Shown here piece after piece: positions 10,801 through 18,083 of a DNA stretch of 33,890 nucleotides. The translations under genes and the position numbers were made by a program. The notes under the pieces were generated by a model. The model was not told where the DNA came from. It saw only the letters and a program-made list of their open reading frames with translations, and searched no databases. This stretch comes from Arcanobacterium buesumense (GTDB taxonomy: Bacteria; Actinomycetota; Actinomycetes; Actinomycetales; Actinomycetaceae): NCBI RefSeq assembly GCF_012563545.1, contig NZ_CP050804.1, positions 1,907,285 through 1,941,174 of the forward strand, in the 5' to 3' direction. The first letter of the stretch is position 1. Every line of letters begins with the position of its first letter.

Positions 10801-11124
10801 TTTATAAGCACTGATGTTATATGTCGACGCACCACCCTCTTGGCTACCTTCAATTCGCACAGTACCGGTGATTGTACGTGGATCTTTCGGATTAGCAACT
10901 GCAGATTCGATAACTTCCTGACCAAGATAACGATCTGAATCACTTGCTAATGGCTGATTAGCAGTGAGTAGATTGGTCGCTGCGTAGGAGGGCGAGCTTA
11001 AAGCTCCGGATAAGAACATACCGCTAAGTAAACCTACTGTTCCCAGTAAGGCCACTGGCTTACGCCAGCGCTTAACAGATATGCTCCCCCTCAAACTGTA
11101 TCTATTTGTTAAATTTAATGACAC
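4876..11124 (-). CDS. Giant LPXTG-type cell-wall-anchored surface protein with Rib-like, putative-Ig and TSP3 repeats
   Basis: About 2082 residues. GTG at 11124 is preferred because AAGGAAGG lies 8-10 bases upstream; a TTG at 11154 would add ten residues but has no such site. Numbering below is from the TTG. There is a long signal peptide with a hydrophobic core (about 33-55) and a cleavage site near SYA-ATN (about 59). An unrecognised region of about 60-640 includes a SdrD-B-like segment (ITGTVRIEG...[11 protein letters not shown], about 95-160). Then come putative-Ig modules ([18 protein letters not shown] near 665; more near 750 and 1090), Rib/alpha-like modules ending [11 protein letters not shown] or [11 protein letters not shown] (about 818-912, 945-1045, 1188-1283), and calcium-type TSP3 motifs [13 protein letters not shown] (six, from about 916). 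Three 152-residue tandem repeats, a diverged fourth copy and two 84-residue repeats follow. It ends in sorting signal LAKTG, a hydrophobic helix and RRRKES, so sortase should anchor it to peptidoglycan. The function is probably adhesion or surface display (inference). Confidence 0.93.
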   Translation of the reverse strand: MSLNLTNRYSLRGSISVKRWRKPVALLGTVGLLSGMFLSGALSSPSYAATNLLTANQPLASDSDRYLGQEVIESAVANPKDPRTITGTVRIEGSQEGGASTYNISAYKKDQPLEGATVYAQWSDGVSGLLSPIYKTKSDANGVFTIKFEDFFNGFNDRRTFDANAKTAGGGYEKIRIWADAPEGSDLQFFWAYGQSFVPKALIEDSGYGGVGWAPVQHFVEGINVFFSPRPKADDYAGMHKPKSEWKTTNIRDENGFGQLTGKVFWENGGGGAVKLSWENAHLYQRDYDKSIGGQKIVASYLTDHAIDAIIKHFEDVKAVDFPNVQKFRDNKWTVEYEDKLQNWIKDQIKTHPEWIAESVIGTSGTDGKYIVQFNGLYGQWPGNCGNVPAEKCDTVANSPNDGDWNQDKVLKRTQNDKHVNWEWMNVSLVQEDENGEVTLGPVPGVSFRDPWLGGRWSGRYGFVFGNTYTSVEQSNSRAWSAVNYLSDSAGSANFWQNVDFTMSLANPQFAIIDYNTSDRPANPGVTVKTTATGLPPIGNQKYAIKWKAVDVSGKAITVDDKCENLEPSIKGVLPSCDITVPTNATDGTVYTAELYPISDDGTYAEDSRIALDAFIVQRVVQGSKYDELEELKLFPQDGLKVTADSLPNGLTLAEDGTVSGKPSAAGSTTVKLNVEYKVGQETRNTVVYREFIVTDTPLAEGSVGTNYEQAVKPIGFRAPADADDQSTPNVDETSGYTIEGDVTVSDLPEGLTYSNGIISGVPEVENTASEDQPNVRVEYTLRHSNGSSLYVVDMVPLKISKSLITTQWTPAYEPKDVIAGNAMTSTPTFDDVTTADSVEKANAPDGTTFKLADGAPVAASINEATGVVTYTAPADATTESVSVPVIVTYKDGSTDEVNAVFNIKADQDGDGVPDGEDKCPDVAGPAENAGCPWANTLDPKYEDGAGKPGDTVEIAVPTFDKVETADTIETDPAPQNTTYVKGDSAPDGVTVNQDGSISVVVPGDAKPGSTITVPVVVTYPDNSKDHVNVTVTVKQPLVDLETVDGLGDIADQTVTEGTPIAIVHVVPDNKDATIEVTGLPNGVTYNTADKTITGSPKFTDWSDNETERAVEVTVKVTNPNGSTVTKKFTITVKRDSDGDGVPDPKDPANPQDGEDKCPDTPEADKDKVDEHGCTIAQLWSPSYAPKDVIAGQKVTSDPMFDNLQTEEVETGAAPENTKFGLGENPPAGATITMEHGMISYTPPADTPTSPVEVPVKVTYSDGSTAVVNAVFNVKGDSDGDGVPDPKDPANPKPGEDKCANTPAGATVDANGCAVAPTVGDVPEVMGEKGKEITPVVVLVENPGKVTDLVCKAEGLPAGLTVAYDEAKGGCVISGTPTEDTVKDQPFTVTVEFNKPDGDKGAGDPIEETGKVNITLPALDINPDTASKDSDGDGVPDPKDPNDPQPGEDKCANTPAGATVDANGCAVAPTVGDVPEVMGEKGKEITPVVVLVENPGKVTDLVCKAEGLPAGLTVAYDEAKGGCVISGTPTEDTVKDQPFTVTVEFNKPDGDKGAGDPIEETGKVNITLPALDINPDTASKDSDGDGVPDPKDPNDPQPGEDKCANTPAGATVDANGCAVAPTVGDVPEVMGEKGKEITPVVVLVENPGKVTDLVCKAEGLPAGLTVAYDEAKGGCVISGTPTEDTVKDQPFTVTVEFNKPDGDKGAGDPIEETGKVNITLPALDINPDTASKDSDGDGVPDPKDPNDPQPGEDKCADTPKGADVDENGCALAPSVEGDLPTINGQIDTPIKDIVIPIQNPGKATDLVCKAEGLAAGLTIKYVEGKGCVISGTPTETKDGDYTITIESKRPDGDKGANTPIVKDSGKIKITEGPAAPNWEDKTGHAGDEIVVPNIGGDVPGGTTIETEGPGKGMLDKDGSIKVTIDDNAKPGDKIIVTVKDKDGKVIDTVTITVTEKPAAPNWEDTTGKAGDEIVVPNIGGDVPGGTTIETEGPGKGMLDKDGSIKVTIDDNAKPGDKIIVTVKDKDGNVLDTITVTVAETPQAPVVKKSGLAKTGLDLNILALLGLGTVLAGAVAIRRRKES
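4999..5502 (-). repeat. Two 252-bp tandem repeats near the C-terminus of the surface protein
   Basis: Two 84-codon units (5251-5502 and 4999-5250), each starting APNWED and containing [15 protein letters not shown] and [15 protein letters not shown]. Nearly all bases agree over the central 200 bp. They resemble small beta-sandwich stalk modules and lie directly before the sorting signal, so they probably extend the protein through the cell wall. Confidence 0.88.
5859..7247 (-). repeat. Three near-identical 456-bp tandem repeats in the surface-protein gene
   Basis: The sequence repeats with a period of exactly 456 bp (152 codons) for slightly more than three units, and spot comparison shows no differences between copies. 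Each unit encodes a TSP3-like calcium motif ([13 protein letters not shown]...GEDKC) followed by a putative-Ig fold ([20 protein letters not shown]) and carries four cysteines. Identity ends abruptly at both borders. Just left (about 5515-5858) is a diverged fourth copy. The pattern points to recent duplication by unequal recombination, so copy number may vary between strains. Confidence 0.92.
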
Positions 11125-11490
11125 TCTTAGTGTTCCTTCCTTATCAATACTCAATTGAGTCTTGAAATCTAGGATCCGGGAGACAACGATCCTTTACCAC
11201 TATGCCTAGAGACCGTTAAAACGATCTCGACTCCTTTTCACCCTCAAAAACTCAATCCTGAGAACGACGCATGTGATACGTCTCAGTTCTTAGGACTACT
11301 ATCCCAAAACCTATGCCTTTACATAAATCTCGATAAACATACGTAAAGACAGATACTTAATCCTCGCATATAGGGAAAGATAGTTCAATTCATTTTCTTG
11401 CGCTAGTGCGGAAAAACATATTCCCATATTACCTCAACGCTTATCTTACAAACAGTTATAGTACAACAGACTCCTGCGGTAAAAGCGAAT
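11125..11490 (-). promoter_or_regulatory. Structured 5' leader of the surface-protein gene
   Basis: About 360 bp without a gene between the surface-protein start and the rplI terminator. In the mRNA direction it contains three inverted repeats. The first is TCCTGAGAAC (11256-11265) against GTTCTTAGGA (11286-11295) with an inner GACG/CGTC pair. The second is a 9-bp hairpin with one mismatch at 11209-11228 (GAGACCGTT/AACGATCTC on the plus strand). The third is AGGATC (11171-11176) against GATCCT (11188-11193). No clear -35/-10 pair could be chosen. The leader may control translation or stability of this long transcript (inference). Confidence 0.4.
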
Positions 11491-11494
11491 AAAA

Positions 11495-11530
11495 ATGCGG
11501 TGGCAGGACTTTTGATCCATACCACCGCAT
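11495..11530 (-). terminator. Rho-independent terminator of the rpsF-ssb-rpsR-rplI operon
   Basis: On the minus strand the 9-bp stem ATGCGGTGG (11530-11522) / CCACCGCAT (11503-11495) is followed directly by a T-run (TTTTT, then ATTCGC). It lies 28 bases after the rplI stop and closes the ribosomal operon. Confidence 0.85.
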
Positions 11531-11557
11531 CTCATTTTGTGGTGAAAACCACAAATT

Positions 11558-12004
11558 TTACGCGGCAATAACAGCGATCTTAATACTAGCTACAACCTCA
11601 GTATGAAGCTTGATCTGACCACTGTATTCACCAACAGACTTAATGTTGGTGTGCAGGTTGACCGAGCGGCGATCAACTGGCTTGCCGGCAACGTCGGATG
11701 CTGCAACAGCAACATCAGCAGTTGTCACAGCACCGAAGAGACGGCCGTTTGCACCAGCAGTCTTGGTGATGGTCAAAACGGTAGCTTCGAGAGCTTCGCG
11801 GATCTCGCGAGCCTGCTCAATATCTTCAGTCGCCCGCTTACGGCGTGACTCGGCGATCTGATCAATCTGACGCTGGGCGCCCTTCGTCCACACTGTGGCG
11901 TAACCACGTGGGATGAGGAAGTTACGAGCGTAACCATCCTTAACGGTGACAACTTCACCAGCGCCACCTAGCTTCTCAACTTCGTGAGTGAGGATAATCT
12001 TCAT
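11558..12004 (-). CDS. rplI: 50S ribosomal protein L9
   Basis: A 148-residue L9 of normal length. The N-terminal RNA-binding domain MKIILTHEVEKLGGAGEVV...GYARNFLIPRGYA is highly diagnostic. A long connecting helix (about 45-75) and the C-terminal domain follow. L9 binds domain V of 23S rRNA at the base of the L1 stalk and helps keep the reading frame. It is the last gene of the rpsF-ssb-rpsR-rplI operon, 20 bases after rpsR. AGAGAGGAAGAAAA upstream serves as the ribosome-binding site. Confidence 0.98.
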   Translation of the reverse strand: MKIILTHEVEKLGGAGEVVTVKDGYARNFLIPRGYATVWTKGAQRQIDQIAESRRKRATEDIEQAREIREALEATVLTITKTAGANGRLFGAVTTADVAVAASDVAGKPVDRRSVNLHTNIKSVGEYSGQIKLHTEVVASIKIAVIAA

Positions 12005-12024
12005 AATTTTTCTTCCTCTCTCGA

Positions 12025-12261
12025 TCAGCGAGCTGAGCTCGTGTATGGGAGAAGAGCCATTTCGCGTGCATTCTTTACTGCACGAGCGATCTGACGCTGC
12101 TCTTGAACAGAAACCCCAGTAACGCGACGCGAACGAATCTTGCCACGATCAGAAATGAACTTACGTAGGGTTGCGGTGTCCTTGTAGTCGATAGCGGCGA
12201 CCTTCGCTGCCTTCAACGGATTGGACTTCTTCTTTGGCTTGCGCAATACAGGCTTTGCCAT
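12025..12261 (-). CDS. rpsR: 30S ribosomal protein S18
   Basis: A 78-residue S18 ([19 protein letters not shown] at the start; [17 protein letters not shown] in the centre). It binds as a heterodimer with S6 to the central domain of 16S rRNA. The ATG at 12259-12261 is chosen because it gives the conserved N-terminus and has AAAGAGG eight bases upstream. A longer frame adds twelve residues that do not look like S18. The protein lacks the Cys4 zinc-ribbon of the alternative S18 form, so it is the zinc-independent type. Confidence 0.96.
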   Translation of the reverse strand: MAKPVLRKPKKKSNPLKAAKVAAIDYKDTATLRKFISDRGKIRSRRVTGVSVQEQRQIARAVKNAREMALLPYTSSAR

Positions 12262-12321
12262 TGTGATTCCTCTTTCGATTACGAAATAAACCAGCACCTA
12301 GCCAGAATATTTCAAAAAGTC

Positions 12322-12849
12322 TTAGAACGGCGGCGCATCGTCAAACGACGAGCCACCAGCTGGTGCCTGACCCCACGGATCGTAAGCCGATCCGCCGGCC
12401 GGAGCATCGTAGGAAGCGCGGCCCTGTTGCGGGGCACCTCCCTGGTTATATCCACCTTGATTGAATCCGCCACGATTACCGCCACCTTGTGAACGAGTCA
12501 CTTGTGCAGTGGCATAACGCAACGATGGCCCTACTTCATCTACCTGCATCTCAATCGATGTCCCTTGCGATCCATCTTGACGCTGATAGTTACGTACCTG
12601 AAGTTTGCCAGTTACCACAACCCGCATCCCCTTCGAGAGCGATTCGGTAACGTTTTCCGCATATTCGCGCCAAACAGAACAACGAATGAACATGGCTTCA
12701 CCATCTTCCCATTCGTTTGTTTGCCGGTTCAGGTTACGCGGAGTAGATGCCACGGTAAACGAGGCAACCGGCGTACCCGAGCCAACGTACTTTAGTTCCG
12801 GATCTGCGGTGAGATTTCCGACGACGGTGATAATCGGTTCGCCTGCCAT
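12322..12849 (-). CDS. ssb: Single-stranded DNA-binding protein
   Basis: 175 residues. The N-terminal OB fold (about 1-115: EPIITVVGNLTADPEL, FTVASTPR, FIRCSVWREYAENV) is followed by a flexible Gly/Gln/Asn-rich linker and the acidic tip DDAPPF, the protein-interaction peptide of bacterial SSB. It coats single-stranded DNA during replication and repair and recruits partner enzymes. It lies between rpsF (18 bases upstream) and rpsR, the standard arrangement. A GGAG ribosome-binding site precedes the ATG. Confidence 0.97.
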   Translation of the reverse strand: MAGEPIITVVGNLTADPELKYVGSGTPVASFTVASTPRNLNRQTNEWEDGEAMFIRCSVWREYAENVTESLSKGMRVVVTGKLQVRNYQRQDGSQGTSIEMQVDEVGPSLRYATAQVTRSQGGGNRGGFNQGGYNQGGAPQQGRASYDAPAGGSAYDPWGQAPAGGSSFDDAPPF

Positions 12850-12867
12850 GGTTTACTCCAGTTTCTA

Positions 12868-13173
12868 TCAGGCTTCGGTAACAGCAACTGGCTCAAAGCG
12901 AAGAAGCTTGGTGCGCATAATCGACTCATTAAGGCCGAGCTGGCGATCAAGTTCCTGAGCAGTAGCTGGCGTAGCAGTCATGTAAACCACCACGTAAATA
13001 CCTTCGGACTTCTTGTTAATCGGGTAAGCGAGACGACGCTTACCAAGGATATCCACCTTATCGAGGGTGCCACCCTCAGATGGGACGACGGCGAGTAGCT
13101 TCTCTAGGGTTCCCTGGAGAGTACGCTCATCGGTTTCAGGATCGAGAATGATCATCATCTCATACTGACGCAT
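12868..13173 (-). CDS. rpsF: 30S ribosomal protein S6
   Basis: 101 residues starting [18 protein letters not shown], with [17 protein letters not shown] and [10 protein letters not shown] typical of S6. It pairs with S18 on the 30S platform. First gene of the operon; AAAGGAGGTGG upstream is a strong ribosome-binding site. The protein stops at about residue 101 and lacks the long acidic tail seen in some bacteria. Confidence 0.97.
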   Translation of the reverse strand: MRQYEMMIILDPETDERTLQGTLEKLLAVVPSEGGTLDKVDILGKRRLAYPINKKSEGIYVVVYMTATPATAQELDRQLGLNESIMRTKLLRFEPVAVTEA

Positions 13174-13280
13174 GTTGTACCCACCTCCTTTGGACTAAAT
13201 ACGGTCATGGTCTTTCCATGACAGGAGGGTCATGCTGTGCGTATTGGACGCACTAGCAACAATGCTACCGGAAGAAAGCC
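13174..13280 (-). promoter_or_regulatory. 5' leader of the rpsF operon with hairpin, possible S6:S18 regulatory site
   Basis: The leader contains a 7-bp hairpin (GTCATGG 13204-13210 / CCATGAC 13216-13222, five-base loop). In the mRNA it is followed immediately by CCG. S6:S18 autoregulatory leaders in other bacteria present a CCG next to a stem that mimics their 16S rRNA site, so this is a candidate. The match is by eye only, and the secondary structure has not been folded. Confidence 0.3.
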
Positions 13281-13316
13281 GATAGTGCTGTGCGGTTTTC
13301 CCCACACAGCACTATC
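13281..13316 (-). terminator. Terminator after the penicillin-binding protein gene
   Basis: A 12-bp perfect stem GATAGTGCTGTG (13281-13292) / CACAGCACTATC (13305-13316) lies 14 bases beyond the PBP stop on the minus strand, followed by CGGCTTTCTT. It separates the cca-MFS-permease-PBP run from the rpsF operon. Confidence 0.8.
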
Positions 13317-13329
13317 GTTCTGCTCACTC

Positions 13330-15477
13330 TTACTGATTTTCCTGACCCGGCGGCTGCGGAGCCGGAACACCGCCATCATCACCAGGTACTTGTGGGCCTG
13401 GTTGCTGCCCCTCAACATCTGAGCTTGGTGGCTCAACCGGTGCTGGTGCTGGAGCCGGCACTGGCGCAGGTACTTCTTCTTCAACCGGCGCTTTTTCTTC
13501 TTCTTTTTCCTCTTCAACCGGTTTCGGACGCGGATACTTCCGATCAATAATCTTCTGCGCATCGGGGAACTTCACCTTATCCATCCCCTCAAATGCCACC
13601 TGCAAATAATCCAACGCAACCTGGGTAGGCCAACTCGAACCTGAAATTAACTTGATACCACCAAATGGTGTTAGCTCTTCTTCACTACCATCTTCGCCCA
13701 CCTGATACATATCAACAACCGTCACCAAGTCCGGGGTAAACGTAGCAACCCAAGCTGAACGCGGCCCTGTCGACGTACCAGTTTTCGCCGCAATATCACG
13801 ATGTAACACCGAAAGTTTCGCGGCTGTCCCATACGAAGCGATACCACCTTGTAAAACATGAGACGTTAACGTTGCAACCTCAGTTGAAATAACTTGCTCA
13901 CTAGCCGTATTCCCACGATAAATCACGTTGCCATTACTATCTTTAACTTCACGCACAATATGAACCGCATGAAGCCGCTTACCGCCATTAGCTAACGTAG
14001 CTAACGCCCGCGCCATCTCCTTCGCCGTCGGCGCGGCTGAACCTAAAATATTACCCACATTATTGTCCAAGCCCACCAAATCCTTCGGTAAGCCCAAATC
14101 AACAGCCATCTTCGCAGTAGCAGACGGTCCAATCTTCTCATTGAGCTGAATAAATCCAGTATTAACCGAATACGCCGCCATGTCACGCAAACTCAACTGA
14201 CCATAACCAATATTGGCAAAATTATTAAACGTAATATCCGTACCTGGAAGCGTATAAGGCGACGGCGAAGCATACGTCTGATACGGCGGAATACCAGCCT
14301 TCATTGCTGCCGCAATACCAAAAATCTTAAACACCGAACCAGCTTGGGCCCGATCCTGAGTAGCACTATTACGCTGGCGAACACCAAAATCCCGGCCACC
14401 ATACATTGCCACTGTTTCCCCAGTAGCTGGATCAACCGACATCAACCCTATCTGGTTATTATCTGGCCGATCTTCTGGTAGCCCATTAACCGCATCCACC
14501 GCAGCTTGCTGCTTAACCGGATCAATCGTCGTCGTAATCGTATAACCGCCACGATCAATCTGTTCCTCAGTAAACCCCGCATCACGCACCAGTTCCTGGC
14601 GCACTTCTTGCAACAAATAACCCTTAGTGCCACTCAAATCCGACTGGCTCGTTGCAGGATCTAACGTTTCTGGGAACTGGGTAGCATCAGCTTCTTCTTG
14701 AGTAATCCACTCATCTTCCACCATCCGGCGCAAAACCCGGTCAAACTTCACCTTTGCAGTATCCGGATCAACCGCTGGATCCCACGCGGACGGGGCCGGA
14801 ATAACAGCAGCTAATACTGCCGCTTGCCCCAACGTTATATCTTGTGCCGATACACCAAAATATTTTTGCGCTGCCGACTCAATTCCATACGCCCCACGAC
14901 CAAAATAAATCGTATTCAAATAGCTATTAAGAATCTGATCCTTCGATTGCTCCCGATCAATTTTAATCGCCAAAATAGCTTCCCGAACCTTGCCGGTAAG
15001 CGAGGAGTTTTGCCCAGTATAGTAACGCTCCGCATACTGTTGAGTTAACGTGGAACCGCCTTGGGTAGGCTGACCTTGAATGTTATTCCACAAGGCCCGC
15101 AAAATACCCTTCGGATCAATTCCGTTATTCTCATAAAATCGCCGATCTTCAGAAGCAATCACCGCATGTTGCACATACGGAGAAATCTGCGTCAACTCCA
15201 TCGATTTACGATCTGCTTCCGCAAATGTTCCCAGCTTCTGCGATCCATCTGCATAATAAACATCCGTGGCTTGCGCTAACGCAAAATCATCAGGTTCAGG
15301 CACATCAATGGCCACATATAAGCCCACAAAAGCGCCCAGCCCCAACGCAATCGAGGTGAAGAACGTACCTAGAATAAATCGCCACGACGGCATCCAACGC
15401 CGCACTGGACCAAGTCCCGCACGAGGATAGTTCCAGCCATGTTTACGTACCCGCTTAGCTTTTTTCTTCGAAGTCAC
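13330..15477 (-). CDS. Bifunctional class A penicillin-binding protein (transglycosylase/transpeptidase)
   Basis: 715 residues: a basic N-terminus, one membrane helix (about 33-57), then a GT51 glycosyltransferase domain with the catalytic Glu at about 110 (ASEDRRFYENNG) and GGSTLTQQYAERYY. The transpeptidase domain has SxxK as SVFK near 378, SxN as SVN near 436 and KTGTS near 563. It polymerises lipid II and cross-links peptidoglycan outside the membrane. The C-terminus (about 655-715) is a low-complexity Glu/Pro/Ala tail, probably wall-spanning and disordered. It starts 4 bases after the AI-2E permease stop, so the genes are probably co-transcribed; a strong terminator follows. It resembles actinobacterial PonA-type proteins. 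Confidence 0.95.
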   Translation of the reverse strand: MTSKKKAKRVRKHGWNYPRAGLGPVRRWMPSWRFILGTFFTSIALGLGAFVGLYVAIDVPEPDDFALAQATDVYYADGSQKLGTFAEADRKSMELTQISPYVQHAVIASEDRRFYENNGIDPKGILRALWNNIQGQPTQGGSTLTQQYAERYYTGQNSSLTGKVREAILAIKIDREQSKDQILNSYLNTIYFGRGAYGIESAAQKYFGVSAQDITLGQAAVLAAVIPAPSAWDPAVDPDTAKVKFDRVLRRMVEDEWITQEEADATQFPETLDPATSQSDLSGTKGYLLQEVRQELVRDAGFTEEQIDRGGYTITTTIDPVKQQAAVDAVNGLPEDRPDNNQIGLMSVDPATGETVAMYGGRDFGVRQRNSATQDRAQAGSVFKIFGIAAAMKAGIPPYQTYASPSPYTLPGTDITFNNFANIGYGQLSLRDMAAYSVNTGFIQLNEKIGPSATAKMAVDLGLPKDLVGLDNNVGNILGSAAPTAKEMARALATLANGGKRLHAVHIVREVKDSNGNVIYRGNTASEQVISTEVATLTSHVLQGGIASYGTAAKLSVLHRDIAAKTGTSTGPRSAWVATFTPDLVTVVDMYQVGEDGSEEELTPFGGIKLISGSSWPTQVALDYLQVAFEGMDKVKFPDAQKIIDRKYPRPKPVEEEKEEEKAPVEEEVPAPVPAPAPAPVEPPSSDVEGQQPGPQVPGDDGGVPAPQPPGQENQ

Positions 15478-15481
15478 GCCT

Positions 15482-16756
15482 TCAGCCTTCTTTCTTCGAC
15501 GGTCGCTTCAACTGACGGCTAATCGCCTCAAGTTTTGGACGATACCGCATCCGAGCCTTACGTTCGAGTTCAGTCAGTGGATTAATAATATCGGGAACGG
15601 TATCTTCCGGAGTGATTTGCGTATCATAATAGCCATCTCGACGACGGCGCGCCGCCTCGTTTTCCGATATCAAGTACACGTCAAGCCAACGAGTACGTGG
15701 ATCAGAATCAACTAACAACGCCTTAAAGAACAATGTTAACGGAACCGCAAGAATGGACCCCAACATCCCCACAATTGACGTCCACACAATCAAAGAAAAG
15801 AACGTGACAGACGGCGAAAGTCCCACAATATCGCCAGTCATCTTTGGCTGGATTAACGTCTGGATGACTACGTTAATCACCGTATAGGCCACAAAAACCC
15901 ACAACATGGTTTGCCAACCCGAATCCAAAAGACCAATAAGCATAGGGGGAATAACACCGATAACAAAACCAATATTAGGCACATAGTTGGTGATAAAAGC
16001 CCAGTAAGCCCATGACCATGCCAATGGAATACTCATCCATTCCAACACCACACCGTCAACAAAAGCTACAACAAGACCGAAAACAGTTGTCACAATCCAA
16101 TAGTGACGAACCCGGCGTTCAAAACCACGAAGTGCTTCACCCATATTCCAATGGTCTTTGTTGATAATCTTCGAACGCGAACGCGTCACCGTCGTATCGA
16201 TCGTCAAAAAGAACGCAGCGATTGCCACAATAGAAAGCAAGCCACCAAAAGAGAAAATGCCACCAACAAGACTCCACGTCCATGAAACAATCGAATTGAC
16301 ATTGATCTGATTAGCATAAGAAGCCAAATCTCGAGTATTCAGCCCCTGAGACTGCAACCATTGGAGAAACCCGCTCATTGTTGCTTCAAACTTTGCCGAA
16401 TAGGCCAAGACCAGATCTGGAACCGGCGTCAATGACCACACCGTCATTCCTAATAACCCAGCAATAATCGCCAATGTTAAAACCAGCGTCGTCAAAGCAG
16501 CCAACCAGGCAGGGAAACTCCACCGCATCAAGAACCGTCCCAAAGGGCGAACCGCTAAAACCACAGTAAATGCCAAAAAGAGCGGGGTGAAAACATCAGC
16601 GACTGAATGTACCCCAATACCCACAATCGTCGTTAATGCTAAAACACTCAGGATCATGAACCCGTTAGTATGAATATCAACAACAGATTCACTATTGTGC
16701 TCATGGTCAGCCGTAGAATCGACGTAACCGTCATCATCATGGTTCTGTTGGCTCAC
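15482..16756 (-). CDS. AI-2E family transporter (PF01594-type membrane permease)
   Basis: 424 residues with about eight membrane segments. It has the late-family signature FITNYVPNIGFVIGVIPP and the GLSPSVTFFSLIVWTSIVG loop before the last helices. The family includes putative autoinducer-2 exporters and Na+/H+ antiporters, so the substrate is open. N- and C-terminal tails are charged and cytosolic. The GTG start at 16754-16756 has GGGAGGG a few bases upstream. It sits between the MFS gene (46-base gap) and the PBP gene (4-base gap), so it is probably an operon member. Confidence 0.87.
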   Translation of the reverse strand: MSQQNHDDDGYVDSTADHEHNSESVVDIHTNGFMILSVLALTTIVGIGVHSVADVFTPLFLAFTVVLAVRPLGRFLMRWSFPAWLAALTTLVLTLAIIAGLLGMTVWSLTPVPDLVLAYSAKFEATMSGFLQWLQSQGLNTRDLASYANQINVNSIVSWTWSLVGGIFSFGGLLSIVAIAAFFLTIDTTVTRSRSKIINKDHWNMGEALRGFERRVRHYWIVTTVFGLVVAFVDGVVLEWMSIPLAWSWAYWAFITNYVPNIGFVIGVIPPMLIGLLDSGWQTMLWVFVAYTVINVVIQTLIQPKMTGDIVGLSPSVTFFSLIVWTSIVGMLGSILAVPLTLFFKALLVDSDPRTRWLDVYLISENEAARRRRDGYYDTQITPEDTVPDIINPLTELERKARMRYRPKLEAISRQLKRPSKKEG

Positions 16757-16771
16757 AGTGCCCTCCCTGGA

Positions 16772-16800
16772 AAAATACTGCGTATCAAACTATACGCACT
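16772..16800 (-). terminator. Weak hairpin between MFS and AI-2E genes, possible attenuator
   Basis: On the minus strand TGCGTAT (16798-16792) / ATACGCA (16785-16779) forms a 7-bp stem followed by GTATTTTT. It is short and AT-rich, so it may only partly terminate or protect a 3' end. A function is not certain. Confidence 0.35.
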
Positions 16801-16802
16801 TT

Positions 16803-18083
16803 CTATTGTGCCAAAACACAACGCGAACCCGATAAACAAAGCACCGCAATGGCATAACTGAAACCAACAGCACCATAACCTGCGGCACATACCACACAAA
16901 CAACAACTGACCAGCCAGTTACCGGTAAAACTGCCGCCCCACAAAGAAAAGCAGCAACAAAAGCAGCGTTGAAAAGCATGTCATACAACGAAAACGCCCG
17001 GCCCCGAAAAATATCGCCAGTATCGCGTTGAACAATAGTGTCAATCGTTATTTTTGTTCCTTGGATACTTAACCCGAGAATGCCAAAAACACACATCACC
17101 ACCGGCATACGGTAACTTATTGCCAATATTAGCTGCGCAACAACACCCAAAAGCAGACACACAATAATCCACGAATGAGAACTCATCTTGCGGTGTGCAA
17201 ACGGCGTCGCCACAATCGCAACAGCACTGCCAACAAAAAACATTGCCATCACCACACCAAAAACTGCGATGCCCGATGATAGGTCCGCTGGCTGAGCTAA
17301 CATATTTCGGCTCATCAGTAACACCATCATCAACGAAATACCGTAAATGAAGCGTTGGATCGTCATCACACCCAATACCAACGCTGGAGTTCTGCGCTCG
17401 ATAAGATGCGAAATACCGGCCCTAAGTTGCCCGATAACCTCCCAGAAATTCCAGAGTTTGACCTCATCTGGACCTAGGCTCTCACGGCTCATCGTCCCCG
17501 CCGTCAAACTAGCACCTAAACAACACAAAGCAGCAAGAATCAACGAGGTGACATGTTGCCACGGGCTAACTGTGAGCGTCGTTGATAACACTAGTCCAAT
17601 CAACGCTCCACAAAGCGCCGCGAACGAACCAATCGTCGGAATAAGAGAATTAGCAACAACTAATAACCGCGATGGCAATGTGTGCGGTAAACCAGCTGAG
17701 AGCGCCGCCAAAATAAATCGGTTAATTCCCAATGTCACCAAAGCACCAACAAAAACAATCGGACTACCCGGCGCTAACAACACGCCTAGCGCAATCAGTC
17801 CTATCACCACGGCACGAACAAGATTACCCAGTAAAAGAATGTGGCGACGATTCCACCGATCCAACAACGGACCAACAAACGGCACCAACAACGTAAAAGG
17901 CAATAACATCACAGCAAAGGCTAAAGCTACATCCAACGGTTGCGCAGCATGATAGGGGCTAAACAACACAAGTGTTGCCACTCCCGCCTGGAAAAGCCCA
18001 TCAGCTATTTGAGAAATGAGACGAACTAATAACAGACGGCGAAAAATTGGATACGGCAACATACGTTGCAGTGTCGCTATCAT
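16803..18083 (-). CDS. Major facilitator superfamily transporter
   Basis: 426 residues with about twelve hydrophobic helices and the MFS loop 2-3 pattern GPLLDRWNRRHILLLGNLVR (about 75-95). It resembles drug- or macrolide-efflux type MFS proteins; the substrate is unknown. The ATG start shares an ATGA overlap with the stop of the CCA-adding enzyme, so translation is coupled. Last Cys-containing residues (CVLAQ) follow the final helix. Confidence 0.87.
   Translation of the reverse strand: MIATLQRMLPYPIFRRLLLVRLISQIADGLFQAGVATLVLFSPYHAAQPLDVALAFAVMLLPFTLLVPFVGPLLDRWNRRHILLLGNLVRAVVIGLIALGVLLAPGSPIVFVGALVTLGINRFILAALSAGLPHTLPSRLLVVANSLIPTIGSFAALCGALIGLVLSTTLTVSPWQHVTSLILAALCCLGASLTAGTMSRESLGPDEVKLWNFWEVIGQLRAGISHLIERRTPALVLGVMTIQRFIYGISLMMVLLMSRNMLAQPADLSSGIAVFGVVMAMFFVGSAVAIVATPFAHRKMSSHSWIIVCLLLGVVAQLILAISYRMPVVMCVFGILGLSIQGTKITIDTIVQRDTGDIFRGRAFSLYDMLFNAAFVAAFLCGAAVLPVTGWSVVVCVVCAAGYGAVGFSYAIAVLCLSGSRCVLAQ

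Noticed and set aside
11030-11124. YSIRK-type signal peptide in the surface protein (YSLRGSIS)
   Set aside because: The resemblance is limited to a few residues and the following G/S pattern does not fit; only a long ordinary signal peptide is supported.
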